Positions 26,327-34,666 of a stretch of DNA of 64,000 nucleotides are shown here, in pieces (the first letter of the stretch is position 1; each line of letters begins with the position of its first letter). The stretch spans positions 122,902 to 186,901 of the forward strand of contig CAZBGY010000001.1 of the NCBI GenBank assembly GCA_964491605.1. Reading direction: 5' to 3'. The translations under genes and the position numbers were made by a program. A model generated the notes under the pieces. The model ran no database searches. It was given only the letters and a program-made list of their open reading frames with translations, and had not been told where the DNA came from. This DNA is from DRYS01 sp964491605. Its GTDB lineage: Archaea; Thermoproteota; CALKCG01; B24; DRYS01.

Positions 26327-26596
26327 TCAGCCGCCTCCTGCAGGTGGAAATATATCGATCCTGTCTCCGTCAGCTATAGGTGTATCGAGGCCGTTAAGTA
26401 GACGGATATTCCGTCCGTTAACTAGAACTATAAAGTTTCTATCGATATCGTCACCTGCTAATATAACGTTCTTAAGCTCAGGAGCAGACTCCAGTATATC
26501 CATCAATTTTACACCCTCTTTTTCAAGCTCTACGATTCTAGACTCCCATCCAGTCTTCTCCTTTATAAATGCGTATACATGTATCGTAACCTTCAT
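26327..26596 (-). CDS. MoaD/ThiS-family beta-grasp protein (SAMP-like)
   Basis: The 89-residue beta-grasp protein ends DRIDIFPPAGGG with the exposed Gly-Gly tail needed for adenylation and thiocarboxylation. Middle blocks FIVLVNGRNIRLLNGLDTPIADGD match MoaD. It may carry sulfur to molybdopterin/tungstopterin, to tRNA, or act as a ubiquitin-like modifier. A tungsten-type AOR is encoded at 49453, which gives a client for pterin synthesis. The final extra Gly (GGG) is slightly unusual. Downstream on the same strand as the Nfo-like gene, 26 bp after its stop side. Confidence 0.85.
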   Translation of the reverse strand: MKVTIHVYAFIKEKTGWESRIVELEKEGVKLMDILESAPELKNVILAGDDIDRNFIVLVNGRNIRLLNGLDTPIADGDRIDIFPPAGGG

Positions 26597-26622
26597 ATCA
26601 TAACGAATATTTCACGTTGATG

Positions 26623-27486
26623 TTAAATTAATGTTTCTCCCCCTAGACTTCTCCATATACTTTTCATCTTTACCGCATCCAAATCGAGTAGAGGTGTTTC
26701 GCATATAATCGTAGGGTTCACTCCAATCTCTATGAGTACTCCGGCTATCTGATCAAAATCTGGACCATACGTTTTCTCATCGAGATTATGATGCTCCCTC
26801 TCCCCGCCTCTACCATACTCTATCCTAGAGTAATGACAGTGCATCTCGTTCTTAACGTAATTGGAACCTAATGTTCTCTCAAGTTTCTCTATTATTGTGA
26901 GGATATCTTTCTTATCCTTTATGGATCCAAGATCTCTAGCATATATATGTGCCCAATCTATTACCGGCCTCGCATAGTGGGTTATAGTTGAAAGCTCCAA
27001 GATTTCTTCGATAGATCCAAGCTGGCTCTTCTTACCAGTGGTTTCCAATCCCAAATATAAGTTAGACAGGCTCTCCGTCTCCATCCACTCAGTGAGTATC
27101 CTTAAAGCTCGAATACATGTATCGATGGCATCTCGATGGCTTTTACCTCCATAATAACCTGGATGGAAAACGACTATATATGCACCCATCCATGAAGCTG
27201 CTGTTAAAGCTGCTTTAAGCCTTTCGATGCTATCCTTTACTACATCCTCCTTACCGGATAGATTTATGAAGTACGATGCATGCATACTAAGCTTAATCCC
27301 ATACCTTTTAGCTTCCTCCCTCAAGGATTCAGCTTTACTCCTAGCTATCTGGGGTTTACCCCCCCATCTTACAGCTTGATATTCGAACGCATCTAACCCC
27401 TCATCGTTTAAGTATCGAGGTATCTCCGCTATGTCACCATTAAATCCTACGGGTTTACCTGCAGGACCGAATCTAGCTATCGGCAT
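26623..27486 (-). CDS. Endonuclease IV-like TIM-barrel protein (AP endonuclease family 2)
   Basis: The 287-residue protein has MHASYFINLSG near residue 69, VFHPGYYGGKS near 108, LGLETTGKKSQLGS near 144 (Glu metal ligand), PVIDWAHIYARD near 173, EMHCHYSRIEYG near 215 and ICETPLLD near 268. These positions line up with the Zn ligands of endonuclease IV (Nfo). The sequence diverges from classical Nfo, so the role could be abasic-site cleavage or a related TIM-barrel reaction. It begins MPIARFGPAGKP. It runs on the same strand as the MoaD-like gene and is divergent from the zinc-ribbon gene. Confidence 0.78.
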   Translation of the reverse strand: MPIARFGPAGKPVGFNGDIAEIPRYLNDEGLDAFEYQAVRWGGKPQIARSKAESLREEAKRYGIKLSMHASYFINLSGKEDVVKDSIERLKAALTAASWMGAYIVVFHPGYYGGKSHRDAIDTCIRALRILTEWMETESLSNLYLGLETTGKKSQLGSIEEILELSTITHYARPVIDWAHIYARDLGSIKDKKDILTIIEKLERTLGSNYVKNEMHCHYSRIEYGRGGEREHHNLDEKTYGPDFDQIAGVLIEIGVNPTIICETPLLDLDAVKMKSIWRSLGGETLI

Positions 27487-27600
27487 ATGCCTGATACTTT
27501 ATACCTACTAGTTAGGATTTAAATCTCATCCAACTAATATCCGTAGAGAGTAAACGTTATTATACTGCTTCCACTCTCATATCGTTTAGCTGATATAGAT

Positions 27601-27822
27601 ATGCCTACATACTGTCCATTCTGTGGGGGTAGACTGATATACGATAGCAGAGTTAAACTATATACTTGCCAAAGCTGCGGTGTAACTTTAACATTGGACG
27701 AAATAGTTATGGAGCGTGAAAAGTTGGCTGGCTTAGCTAAAAGTGGTAATACGAAGAGGAAAGATATGCAAGGTTACTTGAAATGGTGGTTTTCATCCAA
27801 GAAGCAAGTAGAGGAAAGTTGA
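27601..27822 (+). CDS. Small zinc-ribbon protein
   Basis: The 73-residue protein has CPFCGG at 5-10 and CQSCG at 23-27, a single zinc ribbon, followed by a helical basic tail (EREKLAGLAKSGNTKRKDMQGYLKWWFSSKK). I do not recognise a specific family; such proteins often bind nucleic acid or serve as small subunits. It starts with ATG at 27601 and is 57 bp upstream of the CinA-domain gene on the same strand, probably in one transcript. Confidence 0.75.
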   Translation: MPTYCPFCGGRLIYDSRVKLYTCQSCGVTLTLDEIVMEREKLAGLAKSGNTKRKDMQGYLKWWFSSKKQVEES

Positions 27823-27879
27823 TATCTAGAAACCTTTAAAGAGATAGTACTGCAGCTTTAATCGTAGGTGTAGTTAACC

Positions 27880-28683
27880 ATGTTTACGGTTGAGATTTTA
27901 AGCATAGGGAATGAGCTTCTAATCGGTAAGATCGCAAATACGAACGCTCAATATCTTGCTAGAAGGATAGTGGAGCTTGGAGGTAAAGTTACACGTATAG
28001 TTGTAGTCGGCGATGATCTCGATGAAATTGCTTCTGCTGTTAGGGAAAGTTTACAGAGGAAGCCGTCGTTCATTATAACTACCGGCGGGCTTGGACCTAC
28101 TTTCGACGATATGACGCTTGCTGGTATCGGTAGAGCTTTAGGTTTAGAGATTGTATTAAACGAAGAAGCTTTAAAGATGGTTAAGGAGAAGTATGAAGCT
28201 CTATCTAGAGAAAGGGGTACCATCCTTGAATTAACTCCTGCAAGAGTTAAGATGGCTATGCTTCCGAAAAATGCCGAACCTATACGTAACCCTGTTGGGA
28301 CAGCTCCAGCGGTTAAATTGAAGACCGATTCTACTGTAATCTATGCTTTACCAGGCGTACCTAGTGAGATGAAAGCTATATTCGAGGAGTATATCGCTCC
28401 CATTCTCGCTGAGATCTCTGATAGAGTTTTCCTTGAAAGATATCTATTCATCGAGGGATTACCTGAATCCTCATTAGCTCCGATATTAGAAGAAGCGATG
28501 GCTACCTATCCGCATATATACGTGAAATCTCATCCAAGGATGGAGGAGGGGCGATCCCATATAGAACTTCACATCACGATATACTCAGAAAGCAAGGATA
28601 AAGCTGAATCGATACTATCAGCTGCAACGGAGTATCTGAAGAAGGCTATAGAGGAGAAGGGCGGAATCATATCTGAGAGGTAA
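27880..28683 (+). CDS. CinA N-terminal (MoCF-biosynthesis domain) protein
   Basis: The 267-residue protein starts VEILSIGNELLIGKIANTNAQYLARRIVELGG, has ITTGGLGPTFDDMT near residue 66, RNPVGTAPA near 138 and YALPGVPSEM near 156. This is the molybdopterin-binding-like domain of CinA without the C-terminal NMN-deamidase domain, the common archaeal form. Related proteins act on NMN, FAD or ADP-ribose; the archaeal role is not settled. The ending ELHITIYSESKDKAESIL resembles the CinA KH-type domain. Start ATG at 27880; convergent with the radical SAM gene. Confidence 0.88.
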   Translation: MFTVEILSIGNELLIGKIANTNAQYLARRIVELGGKVTRIVVVGDDLDEIASAVRESLQRKPSFIITTGGLGPTFDDMTLAGIGRALGLEIVLNEEALKMVKEKYEALSRERGTILELTPARVKMAMLPKNAEPIRNPVGTAPAVKLKTDSTVIYALPGVPSEMKAIFEEYIAPILAEISDRVFLERYLFIEGLPESSLAPILEEAMATYPHIYVKSHPRMEEGRSHIELHITIYSESKDKAESILSAATEYLKKAIEEKGGIISER

Positions 28684-28701
28684 GTACACTCCCAACTCAA
28701 G

Positions 28702-29748
28702 TTAGATATGCTTATAGAATTCGATCGGTTGCAGTTCTTTGAATCCTCCAACTTCTAAAGCTAGATACCTCCTTACATCTAGGCATAAATGGCATTTAGA
28801 TATATAGCCCCTATCTCTAGGCTTATATCCGTAGCCTTCGACAGCCATCTCATACAATCTACGTATATCTGTGGATAATGCTTCGAGCACCGGCTTATCA
28901 GATAAATCCACCCCCACATCTACCATACCATCTATCATCTTGATATCTCCAAGGGTAAGCCCACCGCAGTATCCCGGTATATAGTTGCCATAGCAATCTA
29001 TATGTATATGCCATGCTCGTGTAAGCTCATCTAAGCATTGTTCGCCAAAATATGATTCAGCATTTCTCCTATCATAGAACTCATCTAGCCTATAGCATAG
29101 ACGACCCATAGGAAGTATTATCCGTGGATTAATTATATCGGTGATAGCGTAATCTTTGGTCAAAGCAATTTTAAGATACTCTTCAAACTTTAACTTCTCC
29201 TTAACCCCTATTTCCTCCGCTTGTCTATAGAAGTATGGGTGATACATCATAGTATTCCTAGAACCGAAGATCTTTACCGCTATCCTAAAACATCGTTTCG
29301 CATTTCCAAAGTCTACGTATTCAAGTATGAATGGATTCACGCTTATCAGAATGCCGTGGAGGCCTGCTTTCCTAAGCATCGTAAGCTTATCCTCTACGAT
29401 TTCATCAGAAGTACACCAAAAGCAGTTAGTCTCTACGAATATCGACGGCAGACCAGCTTTAGAAGCTATCTCGACGCATGATAATAATAGTGGGAAGTTT
29501 AAAAACGGTTCACCACCTGTTAGATGGAATCCATAGTTAACACCAAGCAGTTTATCTCCAACACCTCTATAGAATGAAGAGGAGAATGATGCTAGCTTCT
29601 CAGCTATAAACCTGAATAGATCTTTATCTATCCATAGGTTCTCCCACTTAGGTGAACATGCATACATACAATGCCTACACTCACTTGTACATTTATATGA
29701 GAGTATTATACCTGCCGATAGAGGTTTTCTAGGCTTAAGCATCCTCAT
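28702..29748 (-). CDS. Radical SAM protein, unknown substrate
   Basis: The 348-residue protein has YKCTSECRHCMYAC near residues 18-31, giving the CxxxCxxC [4Fe-4S] cluster motif, and HLTGGEPFLNFP near 74 (GGEP, SAM binding), as well as VETNCFWC near 104. C-terminal cysteines (CYGNYIPGYCGG, SKCHLCLDVRRYL) could bind a second cluster, as in SPASM/twitch domains. No peptide precursor gene is next to it, so I cannot name a product. TATA-like GCTTTAAAAGGG lies near 29770. It is convergent with the CinA-like gene. Confidence 0.85.
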   Translation of the reverse strand: MRMLKPRKPLSAGIILSYKCTSECRHCMYACSPKWENLWIDKDLFRFIAEKLASFSSSFYRGVGDKLLGVNYGFHLTGGEPFLNFPLLLSCVEIASKAGLPSIFVETNCFWCTSDEIVEDKLTMLRKAGLHGILISVNPFILEYVDFGNAKRCFRIAVKIFGSRNTMMYHPYFYRQAEEIGVKEKLKFEEYLKIALTKDYAITDIINPRIILPMGRLCYRLDEFYDRRNAESYFGEQCLDELTRAWHIHIDCYGNYIPGYCGGLTLGDIKMIDGMVDVGVDLSDKPVLEALSTDIRRLYEMAVEGYGYKPRDRGYISKCHLCLDVRRYLALEVGGFKELQPIEFYKHI

Positions 29749-29965
29749 TCCTAGATCGTTAATAAATATGCTTTAAAAGGGAAGGCTTAAGCTTAACTAG
29801 TATCTATAATAATGTATGGTCGATTTAGCTAACTGCACGGTTACATCCATAATAAAGCTACGACGCATATCTGTTAAAGCATATAATTGAATATCTAGGT
29901 ATCGTTTAGCATATCATGCCATAAAGTTTTATCTCCGCCGTAGCTATTCTATTGCTTCAATTAGG

Positions 29966-30670
29966 ATGAGACCACCTTTCATAGTGGTGCATGGTAGATG
30001 TATCGCTGAAGTCTGGGAAGCCGCTATCGAAGCAGTATATCGCAACGGAGTGGAAATAGACACGGAGTACGGTTGTAAAGCGAAGGAATCAACGTTGATG
30101 ATGATAGTAGAAGATCCTTTTTCAGAACCTAGAGTTCATCCTGGAGATGTATATGCAGTGGTTGGATTAGGAAGCTATCTCGATGAAGTACTAGAAGGTA
30201 CATTAGATTCAAAGGTAGCTAGTGGAAAGCTAGCTTATACGTATCATGAACGATTATTCAACTATGGATTAGAGGGTATTAACCAGATAGAGGCTGTTAT
30301 AGAGAAACTTCGGAGCGCTCCCTATACTAGGAGGGCTCAAGCGATAACCTGGATTCCATCTAAAGATTTAACGATCGATTCACCTCCATGCCTACAGAGG
30401 TTATGGTTTAAAGTCTATGATGGTAAGCTGGTACTTCAATCTGAGTGGAGGAGTAGGGATTTATTCCGTGCAGCGCATATGAATATGCTAGCGATGACAG
30501 AGCTTCAGAAGATGGTGGCGAATAAGCTTGGATTGAATGTAGGCGCATACTTTGACTTATCGAATAGTGCTCATATCTACGATAAATCTTATAACGATGT
30601 GGAACGTTTCCTTAAGACAGCGTATAGACGTAGAAACGAAAAATTTAAGGTTGATATCTTTACGATCTAA
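29966..30670 (+). CDS. thyA: Thymidylate synthase, archaeal ThyA type
   Basis: The 234-residue protein has the reaction Cys in PPCLQRLWFKV (Cys142), RRAQAITWIPSKD near residue 122, QSEWRSRDLFRAAHMNMLAMTEL near 159 and SNSAHIYDKSY near 198. The overall length matches the short archaeal ThyA family (for example the methanogen enzyme), not bacterial ThyA (~264) or flavin-dependent ThyX. It methylates dUMP to dTMP; the archaeal carbon donor is probably a tetrahydromethanopterin derivative, which fits with ftr at the left end. Start ATG at 29966; AAAGTTTTATC near 29922 is a possible TATA box. Confidence 0.9.
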   Translation: MRPPFIVVHGRCIAEVWEAAIEAVYRNGVEIDTEYGCKAKESTLMMIVEDPFSEPRVHPGDVYAVVGLGSYLDEVLEGTLDSKVASGKLAYTYHERLFNYGLEGINQIEAVIEKLRSAPYTRRAQAITWIPSKDLTIDSPPCLQRLWFKVYDGKLVLQSEWRSRDLFRAAHMNMLAMTELQKMVANKLGLNVGAYFDLSNSAHIYDKSYNDVERFLKTAYRRRNEKFKVDIFTI

Positions 30671-30679
30671 GCCTAAGGC

Positions 30680-31708
30680 TTGTCTAGCTCGAATATAGGG
30701 GATGCTAAACCAGTTAAAATAGCTCTCAAACCTAGGAGAATCATATTATCATCGCTAGTAGGGTTAATACTGCTTGTAGTATTTTTTTCATCGTACTCGG
30801 ATCTAGAGCTATCTATAGGCTATATACGTTCAGCTGATCCTACACTCTACCTTGTAGCGTTCATATCGGTTACGCTAGGTATAATAGCTTACTCAGAAGC
30901 CTGGCGTATACTCTTGAAAGCTATCGGATCATCTATTAGCTTCACATCGTCTCTAAAGATAGTTCTAGGAAGCATATTCCTTAATCTTGCTATACCAACC
31001 GCATCCATAGGTGGAGAGGTCTTCAGGATATACGCTGCAAATCGTGGATATGGATACCCGTATGAAGCGGTATCGGCTACAGTATTACTTCATAGGGTAT
31101 TCTCTATGCTTCCATTCCTTTCAGGTTCAGCTATAGGCTTTATCTATCTATCTACATGTTTCATTCTTCCATCGATATTATCTCAGATACTCTCTATAGT
31201 CGCTATAGCGATAGCTATATTCTCCTCTCTAGCGTTAGCTATAATCATATATCCTAGGATAATTTTCGTCGCGATTAAGCCTATAATGAAGCTCCTAGGA
31301 AGTAGAGGTTCACGCTTCTATTCGAGGATAGAGGCTTTCATGTCTAAATTCGAATACTCCATGAAACTTCTAACAGGTGCGAGGAAAGCATCGATTTCAT
31401 CGATAATTTTATCCTGGTTAGCTTGGATTCTAGATGTACTAGTAGCTTACTTCGTCTTCCTTTCGCTTAAGTATTCGGTCGAAATACCGATCGTCGTATC
31501 CGTATATACGATAGGTATAACGATACAGATGATACCGGTAGGTATACCCGGAATGGTTGGTATAGTCGAGACGATTATGGCTACTCTATACTCCTTAGTC
31601 GGTATACCGTCAGCTATCAGTGTAGCTGCTACACTCATGATAAGAATGGTTATGCTATGGTTTGAAATAGCAATCGGAAGCATAGCGTTGCTTCTATTAA
31701 GGGTATAG
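30680..31708 (+). CDS. UPF0104/AglD-type flippase-like membrane protein
   Basis: The 342-residue protein has about eight hydrophobic segments, the first at ~20-42, and blocks FLNLAIPTASIGGEVFRIYAANRGYGYPYEAVSATVLLHRVFS near residue 98-140 and PVGIPGMVGIVETIMATLY near 290. These match the lysylphosphatidylglycerol synthase TM / UPF0104 region found in archaeal AglD. Members are thought to move lipid-linked substrates or polar lipids; the function here is not known. Start is TTG at 30680, only 9 bp after thyA, so the two are probably co-transcribed. Located in the cell membrane. Confidence 0.8.
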   Translation: MSSSNIGDAKPVKIALKPRRIILSSLVGLILLVVFFSSYSDLELSIGYIRSADPTLYLVAFISVTLGIIAYSEAWRILLKAIGSSISFTSSLKIVLGSIFLNLAIPTASIGGEVFRIYAANRGYGYPYEAVSATVLLHRVFSMLPFLSGSAIGFIYLSTCFILPSILSQILSIVAIAIAIFSSLALAIIIYPRIIFVAIKPIMKLLGSRGSRFYSRIEAFMSKFEYSMKLLTGARKASISSIILSWLAWILDVLVAYFVFLSLKYSVEIPIVVSVYTIGITIQMIPVGIPGMVGIVETIMATLYSLVGIPSAISVAATLMIRMVMLWFEIAIGSIALLLLRV

Positions 31709-31721
31709 TTGGTTTAGCCGG

Positions 31722-31780
31722 CACCCAAATCTGGGTGGAATCATCATCCCCTTTAGGTCTGTTCGCCCGTCTCCGGGTGC
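31722..31780. other. Strong inverted-repeat element between convergent genes
   Basis: GGCACCC (31722-31728) pairs perfectly with GGGTGCC (31774-31780). Inside, CACCCA and TGGGTG also form a six-pair hairpin with loop AATC, so the two structures exclude each other. The DNA is much more G/C-rich than other intergenic stretches and shows no ORF. It is placed between the 3' ends of the flippase-like gene and the DUF35 gene, so a terminator or a small RNA is likelier than a riboswitch. It is not a tRNA: with a 7-bp outer stem the element is only 59 nt. Confidence 0.4.
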
Positions 31781-31851
31781 CTTAAGCCCAAGAAATAGAT
31801 ATGATGATAGGGAAAGATTAGTTTTTCGTGTATTTACATGGTTATGTTCCA

Positions 31852-32313
31852 TTATATTTGTGTTTCAGATACCCTAACCTTTGCCTCCTCATAATACTTA
31901 ACCCAAGTTTCATCTAACGGTCTGAATTTAAATCCATAACTTATTATTCCTTTATCGCCTTGGCTTATTATCCTTCTGAAGCATACCTCGACGGGCATAC
32001 CTATATATACATCCTCCGGGTTGCAATCGACAATCTGGCTCATAACCCTAATGCCGTCTTCAAGTTCAACTATCGCTACTATGTATGGTGCATAGTACTC
32101 GAACCCTTCAGATGGCACCCTTATAACGGTGTAACTATAGACTTTTCCCCTTCCAGATAGTTCTACATCTACGATTCTGCCTCTACGCCTACAGTTAGGA
32201 CATACTTCTCTCCTAGGGAAGAATATTTTGCCGCATACTTCGCATCTAGATCCTATAAGCCTATATCTCTCCTTCCTCCTCCTCCAATGGAATGGTACTC
32301 CCAGTATAGACAG
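31852..32313 (-). CDS. DUF35 acyl-CoA-associated OB-fold/zinc-ribbon protein (CTG start)
   Basis: The complete protein is ~153 residues: an N-terminal helix VPFHWRRRKERYRLIGS, a rubredoxin-like zinc ribbon (Cys24, 27, 38, 41), and an OB fold (VDVELSGRGKVYSYTVIRVP onwards). The frame from the TGA at 32334 region to GTG 32118 has no ATG, GTG or TTG, so a canonical start would delete the whole zinc ribbon. CTG at 32313 follows GGAGGTGA (32328-32321) by six nt, an excellent Shine-Dalgarno placement, and gives the expected N terminus. In archaea this protein bridges thiolase and HMG-CoA synthase in one complex that channels acetoacetyl-CoA. It directly follows thiolase, which supports that role. 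Confidence 0.85.
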   Translation of the reverse strand: MSILGVPFHWRRRKERYRLIGSRCEVCGKIFFPRREVCPNCRRRGRIVDVELSGRGKVYSYTVIRVPSEGFEYYAPYIVAIVELEDGIRVMSQIVDCNPEDVYIGMPVEVCFRRIISQGDKGIISYGFKFRPLDETWVKYYEEAKVRVSETQI

Positions 32314-32319
32314 ATCGTA

Positions 32320-33504
32320 TCACCTCCCGACTATAGTTACTACAACGGTAGCTCCGGATCCGCCGACATTCTGAGCTAATCCGTATTCAGCGTTTGAAAC
32401 CTGTCTTCCCCTTTCCGCTTCTCCCCTTAACTGTTTCACAAGCTCTACCACTTGTTTTATACCTGTAGCTCCTACTGCATGCCCACCGGCTTTTAATCCT
32501 CCATCAGTATTAACAGGCAGCTTTCCTCCGACATACGTCTCCCCCTCTTCGTAGAGTTTACCTGCTTCACCCTTCTTAACAAATCCTAAATCCTCTAACG
32601 CTATTATCTCGGCTATCGTAAAGCAATCGTGAACTTCGACTACATCTATATCCGTCGGAGATAGCTTCGCTATTCTATACGCACTCCTACTAGCTTCAAC
32701 GGTAGCTCTCAACGTAACTATATCTTCACGCTCGAATAATGCTAGCTTATCTGAGGCAACCGTGCAGGCTTTGATATATATAGGTGTATCCGTATACTTC
32801 CTAGCCTTATCAGCAGGTACTAGTATCATGCATGAAGCCCCATCTGATATAGGGCAGCAGTCATCTCTACGTAGAGGATCAGCTACTAGTGGAGATGATA
32901 TAACGCGTTCGACGCTAGTTCTAAACTGGAAATGGGCGAGTGGATTCATACTTCCATGGTAATGGTTTTTCACAGCAACTTCTGCAAGGGTTTCTCTGGA
33001 AAGCTTATACTCGTACATGTATCGTTGAGCTATAAGGGCGTATAAGCCTGGAAATGTTGCTCCAAAGTATGCTTCCCATTCAGAATCCATTGCTCCAGCT
33101 AAAGCTAGGGTAGCTCTATCTGAAGGTACATCGGTCATCTTCTCTATACCGCCTACGGCTACTACATCGTAAAGGCCTGAAGCTACGGCTAGATAACCTT
33201 GAAATAAAGCTACACCTCCAGATGCACATGCAGCTTCCACCCTTATAGCAGGAGTCGGATTCAAACCTAGAAAATCAGCTATTAAAGCTCCTACATGCTC
33301 TTGACCTACAAATAACCCTCCAGACATATTCCCGAATATAACGAGCTGTATATCTCGCCCCTGTATTCCAGCATCCTCAACGGCGGGTACAGCCGCCTCC
33401 CACGCCAGCTCTCTAAGGCTTTTATCCCATCTCTCGCCAAACTTAGAACTACCTATACCCACTATAGCGACATCTCTCTTCTTATATAGCGGAAACTCCA
33501 TCAA
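32320..33504 (-). CDS. Acetyl-CoA C-acetyltransferase (archaeal thiolase)
   Basis: The 394-residue thiolase has the acyl-accepting Cys in VEAACASGGVALFQ near residue 88, VEVHDCFTIAEI near 288, and KAGGHAVGATGIKQ near 337 (catalytic His), ending with NVGGSGATVVVTIV. The archaeal subtype lacks the second catalytic Cys of bacterial thiolases (GGSGA instead of CGGGG) and works in a complex with HMG-CoA synthase and DUF35. It condenses two acetyl-CoA into acetoacetyl-CoA, the entry step of mevalonate synthesis. Its start overlaps the end of the synthase gene by 4 bp. Confidence 0.93.
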   Translation of the reverse strand: MMEFPLYKKRDVAIVGIGSSKFGERWDKSLRELAWEAAVPAVEDAGIQGRDIQLVIFGNMSGGLFVGQEHVGALIADFLGLNPTPAIRVEAACASGGVALFQGYLAVASGLYDVVAVGGIEKMTDVPSDRATLALAGAMDSEWEAYFGATFPGLYALIAQRYMYEYKLSRETLAEVAVKNHYHGSMNPLAHFQFRTSVERVISSPLVADPLRRDDCCPISDGASCMILVPADKARKYTDTPIYIKACTVASDKLALFEREDIVTLRATVEASRSAYRIAKLSPTDIDVVEVHDCFTIAEIIALEDLGFVKKGEAGKLYEEGETYVGGKLPVNTDGGLKAGGHAVGATGIKQVVELVKQLRGEAERGRQVSNAEYGLAQNVGGSGATVVVTIVGR

Positions 33505-34553
33505 TAATCCACCCCTTTAAACATACGTCTAAACTTTATGTAGGTCGCATAATCTATGTATACCTTCCTATCTATATAGTAGCGTACAGGAGGAGCGAGT
33601 CTCCTCTTCTCTTCTATAACATCTGTTACCACTAGGCTGAAACTATCGGATCCAGCTCCAGAACCGTATGATGTCATAAGTATTCTCTGACCAGGTTTAG
33701 CTATATCGAGAACGGCGGCTAAACCTATAAGACTAGACCCAGAATATGTATTCCCTATCCATGGAACGACAAGACCGGGTTTAACTTTATCCAGAGGTAT
33801 ACCTATCATTGTAGCAGCTCTAAGCGGATACTTAGCGTTAGGCTGGTGGAAAATCACGTAATCGAAGTCTGACGGCTTTAATCCAGCTTTCTCCATTAAA
33901 CCTAAAGTGCATTTAACTACATGTTCGAAGTATCCGGGTTCACCTGTAAACCTACCAGCATGTCTAGGGTATACATCCCCATCTCTACGCCAGAAATCCG
34001 GTACATCCTGTGTATACGAGTATGTGCATTCTATCTCGGCGATAACCTTGCTTTTACCGATTATATATGCCGCCCCACCTGCAGCAGCGGTATATTCTAA
34101 TGCATCCATAGGACTTGCTTGAGCAGTATCAGCGCCTATAGACATACCGTAATCTATATACCCTGATGATACTAGACCCATACATGCCTGTATAGCAGCC
34201 GTAGCGGCTTTACAAGCAAACTCCGTATCGGCAGCCGTCAGGAATGGTGTAGCTCCTATAGCCTCTGCTACCGTCGCAGCTGTAGGTTTAACAGCATATG
34301 GGTGGGACTCGGATCCTACATAGATAGCTCCTATATTGTTGGGTAGTACTTCTGGCGCCCTTTTTAAAGCATTCCTAGCAGCTTCTACGGCTATTGTAGC
34401 TGTATCCTCATCGATAGAGGGGACAGTCTTCTCCTCTACGCCTAACCCTTCACGGTAGGTGTTGGGGTCGTGTCCCCATACCTTCGCTATCTCGTCAACC
34501 TTTATCCTCCAGATCGGTATGTATACGCCATACCCTACTATGCCTACGTTCAA
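33501..34553 (-). CDS. Hydroxymethylglutaryl-CoA synthase, archaeal type
   Basis: The 350-residue protein has GIVGYGVYIPIWRI at the N terminus, GLGVEEKTVPSIDEDTATIAVEAARNAL near residue 36 (catalytic Glu), TAADTEFACKAATAA near 105 with the nucleophile Cys, YVIFHQPNAKYP near 231 (catalytic His) and GNTYSGSSLIGLAAVLD near 270. It adds acetyl-CoA to acetoacetyl-CoA to give HMG-CoA. Start TTG at 34553. First gene of the synthase-thiolase-DUF35 operon, the typical archaeal arrangement. Divergent from uppS; a ~110 bp gap holds the promoters. Confidence 0.95.
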   Translation of the reverse strand: MNVGIVGYGVYIPIWRIKVDEIAKVWGHDPNTYREGLGVEEKTVPSIDEDTATIAVEAARNALKRAPEVLPNNIGAIYVGSESHPYAVKPTAATVAEAIGATPFLTAADTEFACKAATAAIQACMGLVSSGYIDYGMSIGADTAQASPMDALEYTAAAGGAAYIIGKSKVIAEIECTYSYTQDVPDFWRRDGDVYPRHAGRFTGEPGYFEHVVKCTLGLMEKAGLKPSDFDYVIFHQPNAKYPLRAATMIGIPLDKVKPGLVVPWIGNTYSGSSLIGLAAVLDIAKPGQRILMTSYGSGAGSDSFSLVVTDVIEEKRRLAPPVRYYIDRKVYIDYATYIKFRRMFKGVDY

Positions 34554-34666
34554 GCTATCTACTCCTCCATCTACATTAAATATTCTATCATGGAGGTATC
34601 AGGTATAATAAAGTTGTTCTAGCATCGTTAAACTATTTAGCCTAGACGATATCTGTATCACAGTAG

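Noticed and set aside
31725..31765. Minus-strand resemblance to a fluoride (crcB) riboswitch core (GGGGATGATGATTCCACCC)
   Set aside because: The downstream CTGATG block of the motif is missing and there is no minus-strand gene downstream, only the 3' end of a convergent gene.
31722..31780. Possible tRNA from the 7-bp outer stem
   Set aside because: Total length is only 59 nt, and there is no T-loop GTTCAAATC-like sequence or anticodon arm in either strand.
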